A stretch of DNA of 64,000 nt, from positions 635,001 to 699,000 of the forward strand of contig NZ_CP091716.1 of NCBI RefSeq assembly GCF_022009635.1. The letters are read 5' to 3'. A program made the position numbers and the translations under genes. This DNA is from Variovorax paradoxus (GTDB lineage Bacteria > Pseudomonadota > Gammaproteobacteria > Burkholderiales > Burkholderiaceae_C). Positions 58,509 through 64,000 of the stretch are shown here, one piece after another; position 1 is the stretch's first letter, and each line of letters opens with the position of its first letter. Below the pieces are notes generated by a model. The model was given only the letters and a program-made list of their open reading frames with translations, had not been told where the DNA came from and did not search any database.

Positions 58509-59803
58509 GGCGCGGCCTTCGGTACCGGCACGGGCTGCGAAGCCGCGGCCGCCGGGCGGATCACCAATGCCCACAGCGAGGCGCCCGCCAGCACCTTGAG
58601 CACGCAGGGCAGCAGGCAATAGGCCAGGGACAGCGCCCGCAGCGCCCCCGGCTCGCGCGCGCCGGGCACATAGCCGGCCAGCCCGAGCAGCGGCAGCGCC
58701 AGCCCCGCCGCCAGCGCGAGATTGAGCTTGGTCGCGAAATTCCACCAGCCGAAGTAGGCGCCGGCATGCGGCTGGTCGCCGGCCTCGGCGATGATCCCGG
58801 CCAGCAGGGCGCTGGGCAGCACCAGGTCGGAGCCGATGGCAAAGCCCGACAGCGCACAGACCACCAGGAACGGCACCGCGTCGCCCGCGCCCATCGCGCC
58901 GGCCCAGGCGAACACCGCCACCGACATGCACATGCCCCCGAGCCATGAGCGCGCCAGCCCGAAGCGTCTCACGATACGCAGCCACGCTGGAATCGACGCC
59001 GCCGCCATCACGAAGTAGAGGCCCAGGAAAGCCGGTTCCAGCGAGGCCGGGGCGCGCAGCCGGTCTTGCACGAAGAACAGCACCAGCGTGGCCGGCACCG
59101 CGCTCGCGATGCCGTTGAGCACGAACACCACCAGCAGCCGGCGAAAAGCCGGCCGGCGCAGCGGCAGCCGCAGGTCGACCGCCGCGTGCGGCGCGGAGCC
59201 ACGCACGGGCCGCGGCGCCTGCGTCCAGAGCACCCAGCCAATCGCCAGCAGCACGCCGAACAGCGTCACCATCGCGGGCAGCCCCGCCAGTGTGGGGATC
59301 ACCGAGGCGAGCACCACGCCGACCAGCCCCAGGCCTTCGCGCCAGCCCACGATGCGCCCGCGCTGCAAGGCGTCGCCGCCCAGCATCGCGCCCCACGACT
59401 GGTGCGCGATGCTCAGCATGCTGTAGCCCGCGTAGGTCAGCGCCAGCAGCACGGCGGCGGCCACCAGCAGCGCGACGTGGTTCGACGGGTCGACCAGCGC
59501 CTGCGGAAAGAACAGCAGCCCGAAGCCCACCAGCAGCACGCCGGCCGCGACGGCGCCGCAGCCAAGCACCGCGCGCGGCGAGCGCGCATGCAGCCGGTCG
59601 CTGAGCCGCCCGAGCAGCGGGTCGATCAGTGCATCGAGCAAGCGCGCGCCCAGCAGCACCGCACCCAGCGTGGCCAGCGGCACGCCGAATTCGCGTGCGT
59701 AGTGGTTGGGCAGCAGCACATAGAGCGGCAGCGCCACGAAGGCGAGCGGCAGCCCCAGGAGGCCATAGCGCAAGCCGGCCAGAGGTCCGAAGGAAGGCGA
59801 CAC
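58505..59803 (-). CDS. MFS/GPH-family transporter
   Basis: A 432-aa protein with about twelve membrane helices. The start (LRYGLLGLPLAFVALPLYVL, LPNHYAREFGVPLATLGAVL, LDALIDPLLGRLSDRL) has the DPxxGxxSDR motif of the glycoside-pentoside-hexuronide (GPH) sodium/proton symporters. The start is a GTG at 59803, 18 bp after the cyclopropane synthase gene. In this operon it more likely moves a lipid-related compound than a sugar; that is inference from context. Confidence 0.85.
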   Translation of the reverse strand: MSPSFGPLAGLRYGLLGLPLAFVALPLYVLLPNHYAREFGVPLATLGAVLLGARLLDALIDPLLGRLSDRLHARSPRAVLGCGAVAAGVLLVGFGLLFFPQALVDPSNHVALLVAAAVLLALTYAGYSMLSIAHQSWGAMLGGDALQRGRIVGWREGLGLVGVVLASVIPTLAGLPAMVTLFGVLLAIGWVLWTQAPRPVRGSAPHAAVDLRLPLRRPAFRRLLVVFVLNGIASAVPATLVLFFVQDRLRAPASLEPAFLGLYFVMAAASIPAWLRIVRRFGLARSWLGGMCMSVAVFAWAGAMGAGDAVPFLVVCALSGFAIGSDLVLPSALLAGIIAEAGDQPHAGAYFGWWNFATKLNLALAAGLALPLLGLAGYVPGAREPGALRALSLAYCLLPCVLKVLAGASLWALVIRPAAAASQPVPVPKAAP

Positions 59804-59821
59804 GAAGAAAGGCCGCGCGAT

Positions 59822-61039
59822 CTAGCGCTTGCGCAGCGTGTACTGAACTACGTCGATGTTGGCCTGCGAGAACGCGGCCTCGCAGTAGGCCAGGTAGAAC
59901 TCCCAGATGCGCATGAAGCGCTCGTCGAAGCCCAGCTGCAGGATCTGCCCGCGCTGGCCCAGGAAGCTCTCGCGCCAGCGGCGCAGCGTCTCGGCGTAGT
60001 CGGCGCCAAAGGCGAACTCGTCCACCACCTCCAGCCCCGCGGCCTCGGCCTCGCGGCGGAACTCGCGCGGGCAGGGCAGGCAGCCGCCCGGGAAGATGTA
60101 CTGCTGGATGAAGTCGGTCGAGTCGATGTAGCGGTCGAACAGTTCGTCGTCGATCACGATGCTCTGCACGCAGGCGCGGCCGCCCGGCTTGAGCAGCCGG
60201 CTCACGCTCTGGAAGTAGGTCGGCCAGTATTCGCGGCCCACGGCCTCCACCATCTCGATGGAGCAGACGGCGTCGAATGGCGCGTCCGAGATGTCGCGGT
60301 AGTCCTGCAGGCGCAGGTCGGCCCGCAGCCCGGCTGTGCGCTGCTGCGCGAAGGCCAACTGCTCGGTGGAAAGCGTCACGCCGGTCACCGAGGCACCGAA
60401 GTCGACGGCCGCCATCTCGGCCAGCGCGCCCCAGCCGCAGCCGATTTCGAGCACGCGGTCTCCTGGCTTCACCGCCGCGAGTTCGAGCGCGCGGCGCACC
60501 TTGGCGCGCTGCGCCTCGGGCATCGGCTTGGAAAGGTCGCCCTCGAACCAGGCCGACGAGTAGTTCATCGTCTCGTCGAGCCAGAGCTTGTAGAAAGCAT
60601 TGCCCAGGTCGTAGTGCGCATGGATGTTGCGCGAACTGCCGGCCTTGCTGTTGCGGTTCATGATGTGCCGCACGCGATAAAGCAGGCGCCCGAACCAGCT
60701 GCCGTACACCACGTCCTCGATGGCGCGGCGGTTGGCGATGAACACCTTGATCAGCTCGGTGAGGTTGGGCGTGGTCCAGTCGCCCGCGATGTAGCTCTCG
60801 GCGAAGCCGATGTCGCCCGACTTGAGCGCGGCCTTGCAAACGTTCCAGTTGCGCAGCGTGAGCGAGGCGGTGGGGCCGCTGCCCGGCGTGGCGCCGAAGT
60901 GCCGCACCGAGTCGTCGGGCAGGCGCACGGTGAGCGAGCCGTAGGCCAGCCGCTGCAGCAGGCCGAGCACGGTGCGCGCCGCGCCGGGCGCGTCCTGGGG
61001 CAGCGAAAAGCGGGAGGCTGTGGTGCTGGTGGAAGTCAT
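59822..61039 (-). CDS. cfa: Cyclopropane-fatty-acyl-phospholipid synthase family methyltransferase
   Basis: A 405-aa SAM-dependent enzyme. The N-terminal lipid-binding part (LRNWNVCKAALKSGDIGFAE, SYIAGDWTTPNLTEL) precedes the CFA core SRNIHAHYDLGNAFYKLWLD and SSAWFEGD, the SAM motif VLEIGCGWGALAEMA (196-210), the SIEMVEAVGREYW active-site strand and the C terminus LQLGFDERFMRIWEFYLAYC. It methylates double bonds of membrane phospholipid acyl chains; relatives make cyclopropane, methyl-branched or furan-precursor acids. The ATG at 61039 overlaps the stop of the DUF1365 gene. Confidence 0.93.
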   Translation of the reverse strand: MTSTSTTASRFSLPQDAPGAARTVLGLLQRLAYGSLTVRLPDDSVRHFGATPGSGPTASLTLRNWNVCKAALKSGDIGFAESYIAGDWTTPNLTELIKVFIANRRAIEDVVYGSWFGRLLYRVRHIMNRNSKAGSSRNIHAHYDLGNAFYKLWLDETMNYSSAWFEGDLSKPMPEAQRAKVRRALELAAVKPGDRVLEIGCGWGALAEMAAVDFGASVTGVTLSTEQLAFAQQRTAGLRADLRLQDYRDISDAPFDAVCSIEMVEAVGREYWPTYFQSVSRLLKPGGRACVQSIVIDDELFDRYIDSTDFIQQYIFPGGCLPCPREFRREAEAAGLEVVDEFAFGADYAETLRRWRESFLGQRGQILQLGFDERFMRIWEFYLAYCEAAFSQANIDVVQYTLRKR

Positions 61040-61833
61040 GAGTTCGCCTGCTGCTGGTTGTCGCGTGAAACGAAGTGGGTGGGCGGCGCCGGCTTGGCGA
61101 CGAAAGGCACGCGCTTGAGCCAGAGCTTCGCGGCCTGCCAGTGGATGCGCGCGATCAGCCCGAAGGTCATCGCCGGATAGCGCCACAGCGCGCGCCGCAC
61201 GCTGGCGGCGTTCATGGGGGCGAGCTGGCCGCTCACGCTGGTCTGCAGCAGCGGGCCTTCGGCGTCGTCGTGGTCGATGCGCACCACGGTGCGCGTCAGC
61301 TCGGCATCGACGAAGAAGCGGAAGCGGTAGCCGCCGCTGACCTGGCAGAACGGTGAAACATGGAAGGCCTTCTCGGCCTTGAGTTCGGCGCCGTACACGG
61401 GGCGGTCGAGCAGGTAGCAGTGGCGCTCGCCGAAGGTGTTGTTGACCTCGACCACGATGGCCCGTAGCACGCCTTCGGGTGTGTGGCAGTACCAGAAGCT
61501 CACCGGCTTGAAGGTGTAGCCGAACACGCGCGGATAGCAGTGCAGCCAGGCTTCGCCCGTGGCGTCGTGGATGCGGTGAGCCGCCAGCAGCTCGTCGAGC
61601 CAGGCCAGCGCGCCGCCTTGGTGGGGCGCACGGCCGTCGCCGTGGTCGGCGTCGTGGAAGGAAATCGCGGCGCGGCGGTTGAGCGCCAGGGCCTTGCTGC
61701 CGTGCGCGCGCAGGCTGCGCATCGGCAGCATCAGGAAATAGGTCGGATAGACGAAGGCGTTGCGCGCCGGGCGCAGGCGTGCATGGCGGACTTCCCCGAA
61801 GCCCATCAGCGGCACGGCCTGCGTCGGGGTCAT
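61036..61833 (-). CDS. DUF1365 domain-containing protein
   Basis: A 265-aa DUF1365 protein: FGEVRHARLRPARNAFVYPT, YFLMLPM, CYPRVFGYTFKPVSFWYCHT, VNNTFGERHCYLL and FHVSPFCQVSGGYRFRF, the features of the family. Function unproven; it almost always sits between a flavin oxidoreductase and a cyclopropane synthase-type gene, as here. Both its ends overlap its neighbours by four bases (ATGA), so all three proteins are probably made in fixed ratio. Confidence 0.9.
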   Translation of the reverse strand: MTPTQAVPLMGFGEVRHARLRPARNAFVYPTYFLMLPMRSLRAHGSKALALNRRAAISFHDADHGDGRAPHQGGALAWLDELLAAHRIHDATGEAWLHCYPRVFGYTFKPVSFWYCHTPEGVLRAIVVEVNNTFGERHCYLLDRPVYGAELKAEKAFHVSPFCQVSGGYRFRFFVDAELTRTVVRIDHDDAEGPLLQTSVSGQLAPMNAASVRRALWRYPAMTFGLIARIHWQAAKLWLKRVPFVAKPAPPTHFVSRDNQQQANS

Positions 61834-63164
61834 GCCGCGCGCCTCGCCGCCGCGTCGTCGCCGGAAGACAGCCGCGCGCGCAGGCCGGCCGCGGCGGCCA
61901 GGCCGGCCTTCAGGCCGTCTTCGTGGAAGCCGTAGCCCATCCAGGCGCCCGCGAACCAAGTGTTGCGCTGGCCTTGCAGGGCCGGCACCTCGGCCTGCGC
62001 GCGGATCGCGGCAAGGTCGAGCACCGGGTGGTCGTAGTCGTATTCCGCCATGACCTGACTACGCTGGATCTCGCGGACCGGATTCAACGAAACGACGACC
62101 GGCTGCTCCCAGGGCAGCGGCTGCAGCTTGTTCAGCAGGTAGTGCAGGCAGACGCGGCCCGATTCGCGCTCGCCGGCGGCGGCCCGCTCGTAGTTCCAGG
62201 CAGCCCAGGCCGAGCGGCGCTGCGGCAGCACGGCGGCGTCGGTGTGGAGCACGGCGTGGTTCGGCTGGTAGCGGATCGCGCCGAGCACGGCGGCTTCGGC
62301 GGGGCTGGCGTCGCCGAGCATCGCCAGCGACTGGTCGGAATGGGTGGCCAGCACGACGTGGTCGAAGCGCTCGGTGCCGGCGTCGGTCGCCAGCAGCACG
62401 CCGTGCTCGGTGCGGGTGATGCGCCGCACGGGGGTGTTCAGGCGCTTGTCGGGCAGGCCCGCGACGATTTTCTCGACATAGTTGCGCGAGCCGCCGCGCA
62501 CGGTGCGCCACTGGGGCCGGTTGGCGATCTGGATCAGGCCGTGGTTGTGGCAGAACCGGATCATGGTGGCCACCGGGAAGGCCAGCATCTGCGTGGTCGA
62601 GCAGCTCCAGATGCAGCCCATCATCGGCAGGAAATACCAGTCGCGGAAGGCCGCGCCGAAGCGGTTGGCGTCGAGGAACTCGCCGAGCGGCTGGGCCAGC
62701 TCGCCCTCGGTGCCGGCCACGGCGATGCGGGTGGTGAGGCGGTTGAAGCGCAGCAGGTCGCGCAGCATGCCTAGGAAGCGGGCATCGAACAGGTTGCGGC
62801 GCTGCGCGAACACGGTGTCGAGGTTGTTGCCGCTCCACTCGAGCGGGCGGCCGTCGTCGCGCGTGGCCTGCACCGAGAACGACATGTCCGACGCCGCCGT
62901 CTCGACGCCGAGATCGGAGAACAGTTGGATCAGGTGGGGATAGGTGCGGTCGTTGTAGACCAGGAAGCCGGTGTCCACGCCGTGCGCGACGCGGGTGGCG
63001 TCGGCGTGTGAGCGCGGAAGCTCGATGGTTGCCGTGTGGGCATGGCCACCGAAGTAGCCACTGGCTTCGAAGAGGGTGATGGCGGCCACGTCGCGCAGCG
63101 TGTGCGCAGCGGCCAGTCCGGAGATGCCGGCGCCGATGACGGCGATGCGAGGGGGCTGCGTCAT
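61830..63164 (-). CDS. FAD-dependent oxidoreductase (flavin amine oxidase-like)
   Basis: A 444-aa flavoprotein. Dinucleotide motif RIAVIGAGISGLAAAHTLRD (6-25), FEASGYFGGHAHT, GVDTGFLVYNDRTYPHLIQL, FAQRRNLFDARFLGMLRDLL and the C-terminal FAD contact GAWMGYGFHEDGLKAGLAAA. This matches the flavin-containing desaturase/oxidase-like proteins encoded with cfa and DUF1365. The ATG at 63164 begins the conserved sequence. It is the first gene of the operon; the promoter must lie in 63165-63457. Confidence 0.9.
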   Translation of the reverse strand: MTQPPRIAVIGAGISGLAAAHTLRDVAAITLFEASGYFGGHAHTATIELPRSHADATRVAHGVDTGFLVYNDRTYPHLIQLFSDLGVETAASDMSFSVQATRDDGRPLEWSGNNLDTVFAQRRNLFDARFLGMLRDLLRFNRLTTRIAVAGTEGELAQPLGEFLDANRFGAAFRDWYFLPMMGCIWSCSTTQMLAFPVATMIRFCHNHGLIQIANRPQWRTVRGGSRNYVEKIVAGLPDKRLNTPVRRITRTEHGVLLATDAGTERFDHVVLATHSDQSLAMLGDASPAEAAVLGAIRYQPNHAVLHTDAAVLPQRRSAWAAWNYERAAAGERESGRVCLHYLLNKLQPLPWEQPVVVSLNPVREIQRSQVMAEYDYDHPVLDLAAIRAQAEVPALQGQRNTWFAGAWMGYGFHEDGLKAGLAAAAGLRARLSSGDDAAARRAA

Positions 63165-63457
63165 GGCGCGACCCCCGCCCGGCTGGAAGACAAAAATGCT
63201 GCGAGGCGCCCCGACGCGAAGGAGGGAGGGAGGGAGGAGGAGAAGAATCGCCTCGGGATTTCGACCGGACGGCAGGCGTCCGGAAGACCTCGCAACATGA
63301 AAACTGGTGGGCAATCACTGCCCACGCAAGTTAGGAGCGCGGCGCCCGCGGCACGGTTCCCACTGCAGTGGTAAACGTTTGTTTCGCTGAGTTCACGGAG
63401 GATTGGACGCATCGGTAAATAATATTACCGATCCGTCTTTTTGTGAACTGCTCAGTC
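63165..63457. promoter_or_regulatory. Intergenic control region of the lipid-modification operon
   Basis: No gene here. Three inverted repeats are visible: GTGGGCA-N5-TGCCCAC (63307-63325), the palindrome CCACTGCAGTGG (63359-63370) and ATCGGTAA-N6-TTACCGAT (about 63411-63432). On the minus strand GGAACC (63360-63355) and TCCTAA (63336-63331), 18 bp apart, resemble an ECF/RpoE-type promoter. The AT-rich repeat lies just beyond the glutathione peroxidase stop and may be its transcript end. Confidence 0.4.
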
Positions 63458-64000
63458 TCAATTTGGCCCGAGCTGCTTCTCGATGACGTTGACGAAGCCG
63501 TTCTCGTCGGGCGCCGTCATGCTCGACCACGCCTGCACGACCTTGCCGTCGCGCCCGATCAGGTACTTGTAGAAGTTCCACTTGGGCGTCGTGCCGGAGG
63601 CCTGCGCGAGCTGTTTGAACAACGGATTCGCCTCGGTGCCGCGCACCGACGACTTGGCGAACATCGGGAATTTCACACCGAAGGTGCTTTCGCAGAAGTC
63701 CGCGATTTCCTTGTTCGAGCCCGATTCCTGGGCGAAGTCGTTCGACGGGAAGCCCAGCACCACGAGGCCGCGCGAGCGGTACTTCATGTCCAGCGCCTCC
63801 AGGCCCTTGTACTGCGGCGTGAAGCCGCAAAAGCTGGCCGTATTGACCACCAGGACCACCTTGCCGGAGTACTGGCACAGTGTTTGGGGTTTTTCATCCT
63901 GCAGCCGCGGGAAGGTGTGTTGAAGGATGGCCGGGCACCCCGCGGCCTCCACCGGAGCGATGGCCGCCGGCGGTGTTTGCGCACTGGCCGGAAGGGCCGT
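63458..64000 (-). CDS. Exported glutathione peroxidase family protein (partial)
   Basis: The C-terminal 180 residues are in the window; the start lies beyond the right edge. The first visible residues (ALPASAQTPPAAIAPVEAAG) look like the end of a signal peptide, so the enzyme is probably periplasmic. The peroxidatic residue is Cys (NTASFCGFTPQYKGLEAL) in place of selenocysteine; VLGFPSNDFAQESGSN and PKWNFYKYLIGRDGKVV carry the other active-site residues including Trp and Asn. It reduces peroxides. The neighbouring lipid operon makes defence against lipid or photo-oxidation a shared theme. Confidence 0.88.
   Translation of the reverse strand, partial: TALPASAQTPPAAIAPVEAAGCPAILQHTFPRLQDEKPQTLCQYSGKVVLVVNTASFCGFTPQYKGLEALDMKYRSRGLVVLGFPSNDFAQESGSNKEIADFCESTFGVKFPMFAKSSVRGTEANPLFKQLAQASGTTPKWNFYKYLIGRDGKVVQAWSSMTAPDENGFVNVIEKQLGPN

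Noticed and set aside
57714..60839. A 1041-residue minus-strand frame
   Set aside because: Only its last 264 residues are a real protein (the SDR). The rest overlaps the MFS and cfa genes out of frame.

Overview
The window is 64 kb of high-GC chromosomal DNA from a betaproteobacterium, most likely a member of the Comamonadaceae (Variovorax or a close relative). The evidence is internal: two periplasmic 'Bug' (TctC-type) binding proteins, a TctD/TctE two-component pair, a type 2 ArgC, recA-recX followed by an SRPBCC gene, sucCD-terC next to type IV pilus genes, a FecA-like receptor, and generally Burkholderiales-like proteins. No rRNA, tRNA, CRISPR array or prophage was recognised. The only mobile element seen is a decayed IS3-type insertion.

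Layout. 1-8.7 kb: small catabolic and regulatory genes (TIM-barrel isomerase fragment, class I amidotransferase-like hydrolase, AidB-like acyl-CoA dehydrogenase with a thioesterase and a divergent TetR regulator, a lipoprotein, an N-formylglutamate amidohydrolase-like gene with a Bug protein, a LysR regulator with a clear operator, and a second Bug protein). 8.7-13.5 kb: a DNA topoisomerase III carrying a histone-H1-like Lys/Ala tail and a SWIB domain, divergent from a SET-domain methyltransferase with a Lys/Glu tail; the 85 bp between them hold a 35-nt perfectly alternating pyrimidine/purine tract. birA and a small membrane protein follow. 13.5-18.4 kb: TctE/TctD, a MarR regulator, recA (with a LexA-box candidate), recX and an SRPBCC protein.

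18.4-26.6 kb is a sugar-acid or hydroxy-acid catabolic locus. Eight minus-strand genes (RraA-like aldolase, split UxaA-type dehydratase, two permeases, ATPase, binding protein, mandelate-racemase-like dehydratase) diverge from an SDR dehydrogenase and an IclR regulator across a region with GTGAAAT/ATTTCAC repeats. 26.7-31.4 kb holds a membrane protein, argC, sucCD with a strong terminator, and a TerC protein.

31.4-46.3 kb is a signalling and pilus region: PP2C phosphatase, FHA protein, CHASE2-adenylate cyclase and a metallo-beta-lactamase-fold cyclic-nucleotide phosphodiesterase, then pilA behind a sigma-54-type promoter with PilR-like repeats, the IS3 remnant, and a fimT-pilV-pilW-pilX-pilY1-pilE cluster whose PilY1 carries a PA14-like insert. 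46.3-57.6 kb contains moaC, an M48 protease, a second TerC gene behind a yybP-ykoY (manganese) riboswitch, small DUF proteins, yaeQ, a FecA-like receptor with a PepSY protein, purB and a glutathione transferase. 57.7-63.2 kb is a translationally coupled five-gene lipid-modification operon (flavin oxidoreductase, DUF1365, cyclopropane synthase-type methyltransferase, MFS/GPH transporter, SDR). The window ends inside an exported glutathione peroxidase.
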